Shown: piece after piece, positions 47,681 to 59,331 of the stretch | How positions within the stretch are numbered: the stretch's first letter is position 1 | Layout of the letters: every line of letters starts with the position of its first letter | Origin: Symbiodinium natans | Lineage: Eukaryota; Sar; Dinophyceae; Suessiales; Symbiodiniaceae | DNA length: 64,000 bases | Assembly: GCA_905221605.1 (NCBI GenBank) | Contig: CAJNDS010002495.1 | Span: forward strand, 275,214-339,213 | Reading direction: 5' to 3' | Notes under the pieces: model-generated | Told to the model about the DNA's origin: nothing | Database searches by the model: none | Seen by the model: the letters and a program-made list of their open reading frames with translations, nothing else | Position numbers and translations under genes: made by a program

Positions 47681-49243
47681 GCATGGCTTTCTCGATGTCG
47701 TGGGCCACGCTTTACTTTGGTAAATCGGAGCCCGACTACAGGTCTTAACCCGACCACTGCGTGCAGAACAGGACGGGCTTTTCACCAGCCCCGCAGTAGT
47801 TCGCAGCTCACTCTTTGTTTGATTTCGCAGCTTTCGCATGCCCCCACGGACCCCTGAGCGCTCGCTGCTTTCAGGCCATCCCACCCGTTGTTTGTGGGCA
47901 GCCAAGAAAGCAAAACCTGTTTCCGACCATGTTCTGAATTCTGCGAACAAGAGCAAAAAGCACTTATTTCACGTTTTTGGACAAATTCCTCCCCTACAAA
48001 AGCGCCAGAGCCTGGTGTCCTAGTGGCAGCCAATTTTGCACGAGGTCCCGGGAGCACATTTGTACCGTCGTTCCGATTGAATTCTGGAGGCCCGTTGCTC
48101 GGTTTCTCGAACCTGATTGGTAGTCACATGATGTCACATGGCTCGGAGGACATCGATTTGTGTATATGACCCAGTAATCAGCTGGCTCGGAGGAAGTATG
48201 CTGAGTGGAGTGGCTTGGACATGCCGCTGGCCCGACTGGGGAATCCTGCCGTTCCTTCAGTGTGCGCCGCCGCAGCAAGAGAGTGCAAGGCTCAGTTTCT
48301 TAGTTTCTTGACGTCTTTCGAAGAGATTTTCTGAGCAACTCGAACCGTGGAGGTCAGGCTTCACGCGGTTTCTCGATCCACAGTCAGGTGCGACGTGCAA
48401 GTCTGAAGCAATTCTGGCTGCTCTCGGGTTTGCACCCTGACGCGGCGTTGAGGCCAGCCATCTCTTTGCTGCTGATGAATGTGAAGATGGCTTGAATTCG
48501 GTTCCGATGCCCTTGGTGAGATCAGATGGGCAAATGTGGCACAGTAAAGTGAACACAAGGTTGTCGCATCGTCGACACCCGCTTGCAGAGTTAGAGTAGG
48601 CCGCTTGGTTGGTGAAACCAAGTATGCACGAATGCACGCCCCACCCACGGAGTGATTTATTGCAGGCACCATATCCGATGCTGTCTAGTCGGGGCTTGTG
48701 AGCGCAGCTGGCAACATGCAAGCCCAAATGCAACGTCTTTCTGTTGTTATGATTGTCACTATCACCCTAAAACCGTCACCTGAACCCTGCGCTAACATGC
48801 TGGTCAGAGCAGGAAGCGCCTGCACGGCGTAGTGCAGCATCGGATCCCTGTGCTGAGGAAGCTGCAAGTATCAGCTCCCGTGGGGTGGCAGGAGCCGGCC
48901 ACTCCGGCCACTGGCAGACCGCCTCACTGCCCAGCGCAACTGACGGCAGTGAGGAAATGAAATGGACCGCGAAGACTGTGATCCCTACGTTAAGCCAAGT
49001 TCCAAGCTTCATCCCTCCCGTGATTCGACACTTCTGGCGCCCAGACGACCCAAGTCCAGCGTCCCGAATCTGCGTGAACCCCTGCTGGCGCGATTAGTGG
49101 CTGTGCGTGCTATCAGCTTCCAACCCTGCTCCGATTCGTGCAAAGGGACACATCCGCTTCCTCGAGCCTGTCCGTGGCTGCCACAAATTCGAAGTATGCG
49201 ACCCGTTACAGCGGTCTACCCCGAGGATTTATTGAATTCGATT
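47681..49243 (+). other. No recognisable feature
   Basis: About 1.5 kb between the degenerate repeat and duplication copy B. Only short frames; no simple repeat or mobile-element signature. Confidence 0.3.
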
Positions 49244-52107
49244 TCACCATCTGGCCTACGGCGGCAAAAGCTGGGTTTGATTGGCGTGACGGCTCCATTG
49301 CACAAGCATGAGCGAAGATGCATGTCTCCGATTCTTGAATCTCTGCAAAGACTTCGCATTGCAGCTGTTGTGCTCATGATGAACGGACCAAAGCCACCCC
49401 ACCGGCAGACACTTGCTTAATGCACTGGCAGTAAGCTTGTTGGCATGACTTGGTGGGACTGGGCGCAATGGTGCTGTCAACCCCAAGTTGCACAAGGCTC
49501 GGGCTCACAGTTCAGCATGACGCATGTCGTGAACGGTGCTTTGTCACAGATGAACCCTTTTCGACCTGCGTAGAGCTTGAGCCAGCAGCTTAGAGATTTT
49601 GTTGAGATCGCACGTGTTTTCACGCATTTTGCAAGACACGTGCAGTTGTAGCTCCGAAAGCTCAGGCCGAAAGAGCCATGCCTACCAGACAAGGAGGCAG
49701 CGTCTGCAAGGATCTGTCAACAGAGGAATGACAAGCAAGTGGATTCTTGTCGTCCAGGAGATGGGTCCTAGTATTTGCCGCATCTATCCAGAGCAGCTCG
49801 GCTCACTTATCAGCGCATGCCGCATGCCCTGTGTATGCCACGTTTCACCGAAATCCTTAACCTATGGGTCATGTACGTCAATCGTTTCTGGAATTTACGA
49901 GTCAACTGATTGTCTAGAAATGTTCTCCATAAACTCCAGGTCTAGTCTCGACGACCTCGTCTGAAGCTCCCCTCAACCTTGGAAAGTGTCCTCAGATCCT
50001 GTGCACAAGACCCTAGTCAGCAGCCTGCTTCTTCTAACCCCTCTCGCACGCCTCCCTTGCAGCTGTTTGCATGTCCCGTTGGGAAATCCTGCTTCCGTCA
50101 AAACCCTTCTTGCAAGGCGCAATGTGAGCACCGAGCAATTGCATAACAAGACGACAAGCCCTAGCCCTTGCGAAGAGGCAGCCCCGCTCAAGCCTTTGCT
50201 CAAAGTCCGAGCCGTCGCGGTTGCCGTCCAAAGATGTTCACAATAGCGACTGCACCAACCAGGAACCGCTCAAACCCAGCCGTAGTTGATGGGGCCAGGT
50301 CTTTTTGTTCTGTTCGTTTGCTGTCAGCACGCACGTGCAATCCAAGGAGCAAAAAAGGGCGAGACTGGTACAAGTAGAATCTTATGTTTCATCCTTTACA
50401 CTCCGCCCTGCTGCTGGGCTAAATACAGGAGCGACACGAGGCGAGGCCCTCCTGAGCACAAACAGTTACAAGTGCAATTTGGTTCCGGCGCCCGCAAACA
50501 GGAACTGGCATCCAAGTTTCAGGTCATTTTTGTGAGTGTAAGTGCGAATGTTCCATTGCAGCACCATTTTTTGTTGTGGGCTTCCCCATTGAGAGGCGAT
50601 TTCTCGCAGTCAGCAAGGCCAGTTTCAAGAAAAGTCTGTGAAGAATAAGTATTCGGAATGTGCTGAGGCACCATCCCGAACAAAGTGCATCGAACGTTTC
50701 GGAAAATCCGAAAGGAAGCGTATGCCACGTTCCAGCTACAGTGTGTGCACTTATCCGTGCTTGCTTACGCCCAGCTTTACTTGCCAAGGTTCATGACGCA
50801 GGTTTCAGAGTTCCTTCCGGCAGCTTGGAGTCAAGAGAACTTGAGACGCGAAAAAGCCTTGCATTCGACAAAATTCGAACGCTACCAGGTACGAGAGTTC
50901 GCCCCGCTCCGGGCTGCAGTGCCAGAGGCTGCAAAGACGAAGGCGGGTTCCAGGGGATGCGTGTTTGCATCTGTTTGCACCTGTTTTGCCCATGTTTCTT
51001 ATGACCTCGCAGGCCTTCCGTTACTTGTTGGTTACGGGAAGGCCCGGGCTGACTCCTTCCTTGGGCATTTTGCGAAGCTACTCGTGTGAACGTGCTGGCG
51101 TCGTACCATGCATGTACGTAACCTCTCGTACGCCGTGCGAGGCTCCAAGAAGCAAGGAGCTCCCCTGGACATGAGTATCACTTGCAGCGGCAGAGCGCCG
51201 AGCGATGGGCTTTCTGGGCTGGGAGGTCGCGAAACGTCCGGTACAACGCCCTGGGCTACCCATACCGCTACGAAGTCACGGGATCCGTCTGGGATGGATG
51301 GCCCGAGTGGTGCTTCTCCTGGTGTCCGTCCTGCCGGCCGGATTGGGCTCCTCGGCCGGCATGATCGCACAGCACAACGTTTCACTTATGTCGCATGTGC
51401 TATTGTAAGTGTGATGTAAACTGAGGTGACATCACCTCCCCGTGGCAAGCCATTTCGCCCCGATGAGTTTAAACCATCAAAGCCTCGACATCCTGCCTGA
51501 GAAGACCAGCAGCTGGAGATGCCGCTTCGTTCTCTGACATTGTCCCCTACTTTGGTGAGGAATGAAGCGAGAAGTGAAGTCTGACACGTGGTCATAGCGC
51601 AGGCGCTAAAGGTGACGATGGACCAGGAGGAGTTGCGCCGGCATCTCAAGGCCCCAGAGCTGGCAATGCGACATGATGCGACCTGTTGCTCTTGTCAAGA
51701 AAAACAACCGAGTATTTCAAGCATCGTGGGGTGCCACTTGCCAATGCCATGTCGACATACCTTCGAACCTTGGAGCTTGAAATCGGCGGAGATGTCTCCA
51801 GAGATGGTGCCCAACAAGGCTAAATTTGTTCATCTAAGCGGTGAGTTTTGTCAACTTTTTCTTTGTCTTCCTCTTCTCTGACTCGCTCACCTCATGCCTA
51901 ACATGCTACATTGCCCCCCCCCCCTTCCACGATCAGAACCTTTCACAGGCTTGACAAGTGTTGTAGACTGTTGCCGCCAGGTTCCATGTGTTTTGACAGC
52001 CTTTATAAGTCGCTCCCATTTTGCACCGCTGGATGTGTTAACGTCTGTCTGTGTGTCGGCGTGGGTGTGTCTGTGCCCCGTTTGTCCGAGTATGTCTGGT
52101 GCCTGCA
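49244..52107. repeat. Segmental duplication, copy B (2.86 kb)
   Basis: Direct repeat of 36113-38975 about 13.13 kb downstream. The flanks differ completely on both sides. No short duplication of the flanks and no terminal TG/CA were seen, which argues against these being LTRs. Confidence 0.9.
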
Positions 52108-52584
52108 GAACCATGGACACATGTACACGTGAAGCATGGCAAGGCTCCCCGCAGTCTTGCGGCTTTACGTGGATGTGCCAGAAAGCAGTCGGCATGTACA
52201 AGCCAGAGTTCAGAGTAATAGAGCTGATTGGGACCTTATTTAGGTTAGCAGGATGCATCTACTAGCATTCCTCCAGCTCCGATTATCCCTTGCGGGAAGC
52301 TTGCGTTCTGCCGTCATGGATGTCGACGACTTCAACGAACGTTTGCATGGAGGCGCTTTGTTCCTGCGATTCAAAGGATCTGGAGATGATCTGGATGTTC
52401 AACTTGTTGCGAGGCCCTCAAGCTGAACTCTTCCTTGGGCCTGCGCCGGCACCTTTGTACCTCCGTCAAGACTCTGTCATGAGTGTGTGTCTCGTTGTCA
52501 TTGTTCCCCAAGCAGCTTAGCTGAGGCGTTCTTTCTTTGCTGAAAGAAGGGATTCTCTGACGTTCATTTGGGTATCTCAAGGCA

Positions 52585-52755
52585 CTACATTTGTCTCCCG
52601 CGCCCTGGATGCTCTGACGCCCGTCTGGGACTGTTGTTCTTCAAATTTTTTCATTTGTCTCCCACTGGTCTCCCACACCCTGGATGCTTTGATGCCCGTC
52701 TGGGACTGTTGTCCTTTAAATTGTATTCAATTGTTTCCCACTTGTCTCCTAGCTG
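52585..52755. repeat. Two-copy tandem repeat of about 85 bp
   Basis: CCCTGGATGCT(C/T)TGA(C/T)GCCC, followed by GTCTGGGACTGTTGT and an ATTTGTCTCCC-like tail, occurs at about 52603 and 52680. The sequence 52108-52584 to its left holds nothing recognisable. Confidence 0.75.
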
Positions 52756-53473
52756 GGCAACGATTGCAAGCTGTCGCTGAGCTGTGCTTACGTGCTGGTA
52801 CAGCTTGTGCGATGTAGTGGTGGTAGCCTGTTGAGGTGATGCGCCAAGTGAGAGAGGTCTGATGAAGAGCACTTGGGCTCCCGGCCGCTGAAGACAGCTG
52901 CATCATGTTGCTTTTCCTGGATCCTGACGCTAAATGACAGTGCAGTTGCCTTGTAGATGTCCTGCTGTGCGGCAAACTCTTACTTCTCCAACAGCTGAAC
53001 TTTAAACTTTTTGGGTTTCCTTATTTAGCAGGAGTAATAAAGTTTAACCTTTTTTTCCTTGGTTATTGGAGAAGTAAGAACTAGATTCCGGTGCTCTTCC
53101 AGCCCATTTTGGTATTGCACCAAGGCATCTGATGTGCAGCGTCTGCAAGCTTTCGTTAGACCATTGGAGTTGAATGGGTTTGACACATGAGCCTTTGTTG
53201 TTTTTTTACGGAGGACGATACTTGGGACCCCCGCTTCTTGATGGCAGGTGCATGTCATGGAAAGCTTGAACTGCATGCTTGGAGTTTGATGCTCAGCGCG
53301 ATCGATGCCCTCCCTTTGAGAACGCCTCTGACTGTGCACACAGAACGTGACAGAAGCCCTTATAGCTCGAATTTGCGCTGTCGTGCGTTGGTGGAGGCGT
53401 TGGAAAAAACTCATCATCAAATATGTCGTGGCGGCATCACTGATGATGTCTATGGGCTCCCAATGGGGCACGT
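52756..53473 (+). other. No recognisable feature
   Basis: Short frames on both strands; no repeat or conserved motif recognised. Confidence 0.3.
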
Positions 53474-54082
53474 CTAGTCTGTGGGCAGCTCGTGAGACGG
53501 GCGCGTGTTTGCCTGAGAAAAGATCCAGCACTCTGCGTTGCTTAGGCGGGGGCGCAAGTCGTTGGTCTGGGCCCGAGTTGGTGTTGTGCAGTCCGGGAAC
53601 GTCCCAGACCAGATTTCGAAAGGTGCCTGCGGCATCCCGCGGCTCGTCGGGCGAGGGGCTGGCGAACTCGACGGGTCGCCATCAGGTGGCAAGCGGTCTA
53701 GCAGGCCATCCGGACTGATTGGGGGCGGGCCCGTTGCGGGCGGAAGGCTTGTCCCCGAAGGCGAGTTTTTTGATCGTGTGGGTTGTGGGAAAACGGTGAT
53801 GGGCTCACCTTGGGCGTTGCCGGTGCAATCGCTGGGCCCCAGCCGTGTTGCGCCGTCCGGTCCTGCTGGACTCACAGCTATCGGACTGTTTCAAAAGCGT
53901 AGCTTGCCATGTTCGCAGGCAGGGTTGATTTGGGCGCAACCACGGACGGCGCATACGTGGGCGAACTTGCAGTCCTTGAGCTGGCATTGTCCCGTTTGGT
54001 AGCGTGTGCATATAGGCTGGGACTTGTAGGAGCCAATCCAGTTGGCCGGCAAGTTGGTGATTCTACTCTTCCCTTTGCCCAT
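53474..54082 (-). pseudogene. Gag-like fragment with a CCCH zinc finger and a proline-rich tail
   Basis: On the minus strand the frame from 54082 reads ICTRYQTGQCQLKDCKFAHVC, a CCCH finger (C-x7-C-x4-C-x3-H), then CAVRGC and CEHGK. A stop at 53891-53893 interrupts it, and the same frame continues with a Pro/Ser/Thr-rich segment (PPATGPPPISPDGLL) to 53474. CCCH fingers of this kind followed by a proline-rich linker are common in Gag-like proteins of DIRS-type elements in dinoflagellates. The downstream reverse transcriptase is absent, so it is a fragment. A host CCCH protein is the alternative. Confidence 0.5.
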
Positions 54083-54261
54083 GTGGGGTCTATATCGGAT
54101 TTTGCCGACTCCGTGGCTGGTTCTTCGTTTCGTATCGGTATTGACATGTATTGACAGTGTTTTCGTCCTTTGTTAACGTGTTTTCATGTCACGCTTCTGT
54201 CTTGTATCTTGGTGTCTGAGTGTTTCTTTTGTGGTTTTTCGTTTCATGTATCCAGTTCCTA

Positions 54262-54395
54262 TGAAGGTTTGGATTTCCTGTGTGGGCCTTGGATCTCCTA
54301 CGAGGGCCTGGGATTTCCTATGAGGGCCTTGGATTTCGTATGAGGGGTTTGGAATTTTCCCGTGAGGGCCTTGGATTTCGTATGAGGGCCTTGCG
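54262..54395. repeat. Tandem repeat of about 27 bp
   Basis: About five units of GGGCCTTGGATTTCGTATGA with small variations, inside the foldback loop. Confidence 0.75.
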
Positions 54396-54429
54396 TTGTA
54401 TTTTCATCATGTAAATTGGCCTGGGTGGG

Positions 54430-54615
54430 GACTTTTCGGGTTTAGGCCCCGGGTTCAGGGTCTAAGCTCAAGGGTTAGAGTTTTGGATTTCGCATAAGGC
54501 CTTGGAGGGGAGGGGTTGTTGGGGGAGGGGGAATTTAGGGTTTAGGCTTCGGGTTTAGGGTTAAGAGTGTTGGGTTTAGGGTGTAAGGGGTTGAGGCGTC
54601 GGGTTTCGGGTTTAG
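54430..54615. repeat. Degenerate interstitial telomere-like repeats
   Basis: Repeated GGGTTTAGGG, TTTAGGGTTTAGG and GGGTTAAGAG motifs. TTTAGGG is the telomere repeat type reported for dinoflagellates, but the units are imperfect and short, so this is not a chromosome end. Confidence 0.6.
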
Positions 54616-54904
54616 CGAAAGCACCCAAAACAAAGGAAACCCACACGGACACCAAGATACAAGACAGAAGCGTGACGCGATCAACACAAAAGACGAAAAC
54701 ACTGCAAATACCGATGCGAAACGAAGATACAGCCACGGAGTAGGCAACATCCGACATAGACCCCACGAGGAAAACAAAAACGTCTGAACAATTTAGATAC
54801 GTTTTTGATTTTGGGTATGATTCGAGGGCTTCCCGGGTAACGCGGCGTTTGTTGCTATATTTCGATAATGCAGTTTTCATAGGTGGAAAAGTTGTGTGGA
54901 ATGA

Positions 54905-55132
54905 ATGTCTGCGAAGGCTTTGAAGTTTTTGAACAGTTTGAACTGGGAGGCACTGTTTTCGTACCTTCCAAACCCCTCATATCCTGAGCCTGGTGAACAG
55001 GAGTTTGCCGTGCAGCAGCCTTTTGGTACGGATCGTCGGTGGTTCATGTGCATTCGCGTGAACAGGGACAACAGCGTGCATATATCCATCAGTCAATGCA
55101 GTGAGCTGCTTGGGAAGCATGGCTTCGTCTAG
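54905..55132 (+). CDS. Candidate small protein or first exon, unknown
   Basis: ATG at 54905 opens 75 codons: KALKFLNSLNWEALFSYL, then YPEPGEQEFAVQQPFGTD and WFMCIRVNRDNSVHISIS. The pattern of hydrophobic and charged residues is protein-like. It ends at a TAG 7 bp before the next ATG. It could be a separate small protein or joined to the next segment by splicing. No family recognised. Confidence 0.35.
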   Translation: MSAKALKFLNSLNWEALFSYLPNPSYPEPGEQEFAVQQPFGTDRRWFMCIRVNRDNSVHISISQCSELLGKHGFV

Positions 55133-55138
55133 TTTGCC

Positions 55139-55327
55139 ATGGCCGTGGCTGCAGCGTGCAAAGCAAGCAATGAGGCAATCGAGACGAAATATCAAGATTC
55201 ATTTACAGCAGTTGCACAATTTCTGCAGCCTGCGGTTTTGCGCAGCCAAGGTGAAACTGAAACACCGTGCGTTGACGCTTCCAAGCTTGAGAGGTGGCTT
55301 GCTGATTCATGCACTGAAGAAGATTAA
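55139..55327 (+). CDS. Candidate small protein or exon, unknown
   Basis: ATG in good context (gccATGGcc) opens 62 codons: MAVAAACKASNEAIETKYQD, later CVDASKLERWLADSCTEED, with an acidic C-terminus before TAA. Helical composition. The preceding frame (54905-55132) differs in phase. No family recognised. Confidence 0.35.
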   Translation: MAVAAACKASNEAIETKYQDSFTAVAQFLQPAVLRSQGETETPCVDASKLERWLADSCTEED

Positions 55328-55620
55328 AGACCAAACAGGACGCAGTTGGGTGGCTGCTGCTGTGAAGTTGTAGCACGTCGCTTTTTCTTTTGTGTGCCAG
55401 CCGGTTGAGAATGTCGGTGAGTGAAGGAGTCCTCTCTTGTGAGTTGCAGATCCTCAGTTGCAGTCTTGCCACCAGTTGCAATTTTCTGTTGAATAGCCAG
55501 GTTCCTTGATTTCAGAGCCTGATGAATGAATCAATGAATGCTTCGTATTTTGACCAGTTTATTCGTTTCCCCCTTAGAGTTAAAGTTGAACCGTTTCCCG
55601 CTTGCTGAGGTACCTCGATT

Positions 55621-55821
55621 ATGGAGCCGAGGAGCGGGGTTTTCATACATGGTCAGCACAACGAAATGTGTAAGACTCCAAGATGCGCTGTGCGTGAGGT
55701 GGTAATCGATGGACAGCCTGGCAATGTCCTGAATTGTGAAGAAGCGGTGCTGCGAGTCGCTGAAGGCAACGTCGACGGATTGGATTTCGTGGAAATTCGC
55801 CATGAGGCAGGGTGTTCCTGA
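55621..55821 (+). CDS. Doubtful ORF; the antisense frame is equally protein-like
   Basis: ATG at 55621 gives 66 codons (VREVVIDGQPGNVLNCEEAV). The minus-strand frame 55531-55803, starting ATG (MANFHEIQSVDVAFSDSQHR), is just as plausible. Neither has a recognised domain. The + strand is favoured only because exon-like segments follow on that strand. Confidence 0.2.
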   Translation: MEPRSGVFIHGQHNEMCKTPRCAVREVVIDGQPGNVLNCEEAVLRVAEGNVDGLDFVEIRHEAGCS

Positions 55822-55879
55822 AAGTCAGCATGTTAGGTTGGTTTCAAGTCGGACGTACAGCTTCCGAATTTGTTTGCAG

Positions 55880-56445
55880 CCACATCACAGGCACCGCCAG
55901 CGCCTACGAAAGTGAGTTGTGAAGTTTGTTCATTTGTTTGGCAAGTTTTCGTGTGTCACACCCGTCGAAAGATCGGAGTCTTCAGGTCTCCATGCCAGCA
56001 GGGAGGAAGCTTCAGACAGGAAAAGCGAAGAAACAACAAACGCCGGCGCAAGCCATCGGGTGTATGACAGGCGCGGTCATGTCGGTGATTGATTGCATTA
56101 TGAAGCAACCATACTTACCATAGTTTCGCACGCTTCACATTAGCTTGCAGGTTGCGACCTTGTCCTGGATGAAGCGCAGTCGCAACTGCGTGTGGTGGGA
56201 CCTTCAGAAGCTGTTGCTCGCGGTGCTGCCAAGCTTGCAGCAGCTTGGTGGGGACACGTCAGGCTTTTGTGCACGTATGTTGCGCACCAAGGTTTCTCAT
56301 CCACACATAATCAAGTCGGCCATTTCTCTAGTTGTTTCGAGTTTTTTCTTTCTCACTTCCAGAGGACAAGTTCTTGGCAGCGCGCAGTCACGACCTCTCC
56401 GCTGTTGTCAAGGCTGCAGCTGCCACGTGTGCTAGCATGATCTAA
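55880..56445 (+). CDS. 3' exons of an unidentified host gene
   Basis: Four exon-like segments lie in order on the + strand. 55880-55911 (TSQAPPAPTK) is flanked by TTTGCAG and GTGAGT. About 55947-56058 reads SKDRSLQVSMPAGRKLQTGK. 56152-56273 reads LVLDEAQSQLRVVGPSEAVA and RGAAKLAAAWWGHVRLLC and is followed by GTATGT. About 56363-56445 reads EDKFLAARSHDLSAVVKAAA and ends ATCASMI-TAA after a CTTCCAG acceptor. Alanine-rich helices suggest a coiled or helical protein. The phases do not all join without adjustment, so the exact borders are uncertain. Confidence 0.4.
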
Positions 56446-57165
56446 CATATGTTCGTCTTTCTTGCCCTCGTTGAGAACAAAAGTTGTTTGTTGCTCTCTT
56501 GCCAGGGTGAGGCTCCGCGCCTCCTGGCAGCGTGTAGTGGTATTTGGATCGCAAAGGTGTGGCGCCGGCTTGTGAGTTAGACGTGATACCGCAGTGACTG
56601 TTGTGTTGCCGATGTTTTGGTGACTTCCGCCTGATTTGATTCGCTGCAACAACCGGCGGGGTTCCCAATTTTGCGTCTGGTGTACATGGGAGCAAAGGTT
56701 TGAACGGCACGTAGCAGCACTGTACCAAGCAAGCCAAGACGGGGCCTTTGTACCGGTAGGCGACGCCGATGCCAATCTATCAGCTTGTTTTGTTCCTGCT
56801 CCATGTTGTCGCGGTCGTGTTGTTGCTGCTCCGGTTTGCATTTTGCCTTGCTTATCCGATGAGTTGATGCTGTATTTCGCCGCTCAATGTTGCTTTTGTC
56901 GAAAGCAATGAGGAACGACCGACTCGGTTTCGGTGACTCGTCTGCAATGGATGCAGCCAGCAATGCAGCTGCTGATTGTTGCGATGTCTGCAGCTAAGAC
57001 ACCAAAAACATAGGATTACTGGCCGCAGCTGCGAAGAGAATTTGCCCTGCCCAGTTTAACATGAGCTACAGAGCTACATTGGACTTGGATGAACTAGTTT
57101 CAGGCACAGTGATGAGACTGAGAGGTTTCCTTGGGTCTGAGGAACAACTGATGGATCAATGCTGA
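56446..57165 (+). other. No recognisable feature
   Basis: Sequence between two candidate split genes. A minus-strand frame at 56353-56841 is open for 162 codons but has low-complexity composition and no motif. Confidence 0.3.
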
Positions 57166-57166
57166 G

Positions 57167-58594
57167 GTGCCGACTGGTGCTGGTTCTGAAAGCCGCGCGT
57201 CTCCGATCTCAAATGTCAAGCCGAAACAGAAGGTTCGGGAGCGCAGGCACGGCGACAAGGCTCAGAAGCCACAGGTCGCTTTCACGCACGAAGCGAGAGT
57301 CCAGTTCTTGCAGACTTGCAGACAGCTCTGGAGACAGAATGAGACGCAGCGAATGTCTGTGTATATATGTGAAAGTGTGTATGTGTATGTGTGTGTGCAC
57401 GTTTCTACGACCTGAGGACTCGCGAGCAGCGAAAGACATGCCTGTGTCTTGGTCCTTGGCCATGAACAGCTCTGTGATGTGCTGACTTGGTGTTGATGTT
57501 TGCTGGTGTGCTGTGGGCTCCCTCTGTGGTCAGGTCGACAGCTCCAAGCTCAGCTTCTAGGCTTTGCATTCTGCCACTGTTCGTCCTTGCTCGTCCTTGC
57601 TCGTCCTTGCTCATGCGTTTTTGGGGCGGTTGAGCTGTTGAGCCTCTTCTACCCCCAGCACCATAAGGATCGCCATGCGTGCCCTCCAGTCATCCAAGCT
57701 GTGACAGATGAGTTTGGTCGGCGCTATTACTGGAACCACACGGAAGCGATGGCGACCTGGCATCCGCCTCCACCGCATATTGGCTTCTGGGAACGTCTGG
57801 TTGATTGCAGGATTGCTTCTTTTTTGTAGAATGTAGAACTCAAGAAGAGCATCGTCCAGACCAGTTGCAGGACAGGAAGTCCTTATTTCCAAAACCGTGG
57901 TACTGGACAAACTGCCTGGGACTTGCCTGGCCGGATGCACCAGCGCCTGCAGCAACCTCATCCAGCCCAAGCCTAAGAGGATGGGCTGTGAAGGGTTTTG
58001 GGCTCGACTTGAAGTTGTTTTGCTGAAAGTTTCCTTCAATGCAGGCCAGGGGCATGCCGGGATTCAATGGCTCAGCACACGACTCTGTGTGCCGGTTGCT
58101 AGCTTCGGGTAGGCGTGTTTCACTGTTGCAAGCAAACGGTTTCTTTGTCGCAAATCCGTCTTGAAGGACTTGGGGCAGGATTCGGCGGCAATTGGGTTTC
58201 GGATGAGGTTTGAGATATTTCAGAAGATCCGCATGTGGGCTTGGGGGCCGAGGTCCCTGGATACGGCTTCACGTTGGCGCCAGCCTGGATCCCCCCCGCG
58301 ACTCCTCCGGTGGGAGCGGTGCCAGCGCCATCGCCAGCGCCCTCACCAGCACCATCATCCTCACCAGCGTCTTCACCAGTGCCAGCGTCCTCAACAATGC
58401 CCTCGACAGCAGTGCCCGACAGCTTCTCCAACGCTGAAAGCTTTTCGAGCCGTCCTCTTGATGGGGAACACAACTCGAGGCTTGCGGTGGGCAAAGTGGA
58501 GATGACGGCCGAAGGCCCGACACCGAACAGTTGCCTTTCCTCGCTTGGCGTGGTCACTATGTGCATTATGTACACTGTCATTGTGATGTCCTGA
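57167..58594 (+). CDS. Candidate multi-exon gene with two WW domains
   Basis: Exon-like segments on the + strand: 57171-57350 (basic: VKPKQKVRERRHGDKAQKP). About 57660-57795 contains DEFGRRYYWNHTEAMATW plus HPPPP, a WW domain without its first Trp. About 57839-57976 contains GSPYFQNRGTGQTAWDLPG, a second WW-like domain. 58044-58108 lies between a CAG acceptor and a GGTAGG donor. 58131-58594 ends in a Pro/Ala-rich low-complexity tail, then a short hydrophobic C-terminus (GVVTMCIMYTVIV). WW domains bind proline-rich ligands; in algae they occur in splicing and signalling proteins. An in-frame TGA at 58211-58213 breaks the last part. Confidence 0.45.
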
Positions 58595-59331
58595 ATATTG
58601 GGTCCGTTTAGATGGTAGATGGGTGCATTCTTTAGGGAGAGAGGGCAGCACCGCTAATCAGAGCATTCGTGCCCGAACCATGATGAAGTCCATGTTGTCT
58701 CTGCGTCAGTTTGACGATGCTTGAGCTTTTGCGTACTTGTAACGCGATCTGTCCTCAAGCCTGCTGGGGCAAAAAGGGCAATGGTGAGAGTTGCACCAGT
58801 GGCCGGGCATCGATCGCCCTCTTGAGCGCCGTCCATTTTCGGGGCTAGTCCATTCGGCAAGTGAATGTTACACGCTCCTTACCAGTAGCAGGTTTCGACT
58901 TCCATGAGCGCCGTCTTGCTGTCAAAGACCAACACTCGTTGTGGTATCTGATGAGCATGCAGGTAAGCACTTGAGCCCGACCTTGGGTTCAGGCCTCATC
59001 GCCAGATCTGCTCACCAAAGAACGGCCCAGTGCAAGTTTTCATTTATCCAAAAATTTCAGCTCCTTCCTCAAGCTACGGGTGTCGCTCGTTGCTCGGTGT
59101 GCACGTGATTTTCCAGAATTATGCCAAAGGTGGAATGTTCGTGTTCAGCGATTTTTGCCAAGGCTAATCGATTGTGTTGTGACTGGGATGACAATTCCTA
59201 CAATCGGCGTTCGTTCTGGGCACTTTTTTTGAATGGCCTGTTCTTCGTGACCTCTTGGAGAGATCCACGTTGCTGCGTAGGGGTGTTGAGGTGAAGGTCA
59301 AAGGTACTACAGCTTGTAGGGTGTTGGGGAC
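58595..59331 (+). other. No recognisable feature
   Basis: Short frames only; no repeat recognised. Confidence 0.3.

Larger units (their letters stand above)
54087..54766. repeat. Foldback: inverted arms of about 150 bp around telomere-like repeats
   Basis: The left arm 54087-54240 is the inverse of the right arm 54612-54766: for example ACTCCGTGGCTG, TCTTCGTTTCG, CAGTGTTTTCGTC and CACGCTTCTGTCTTGTATCT have reverse complements in the right arm. The divergence is about 10-20% with small indels. The left arm begins inside the end of the minus-strand Gag-like frame, so the arms may be duplicated retroelement ends. Confidence 0.75.

Noticed and set aside
36113..52107. Giant LTR retrotransposon with 2.86-kb LTRs
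   Set aside because: The repeats lack TG...CA ends and flanking target duplication, and no gag-pol lies between them.
54430..54615. Chromosome end (telomere)
   Set aside because: TTTAGGG-like units are few and imperfect, and unique sequence continues on both sides.
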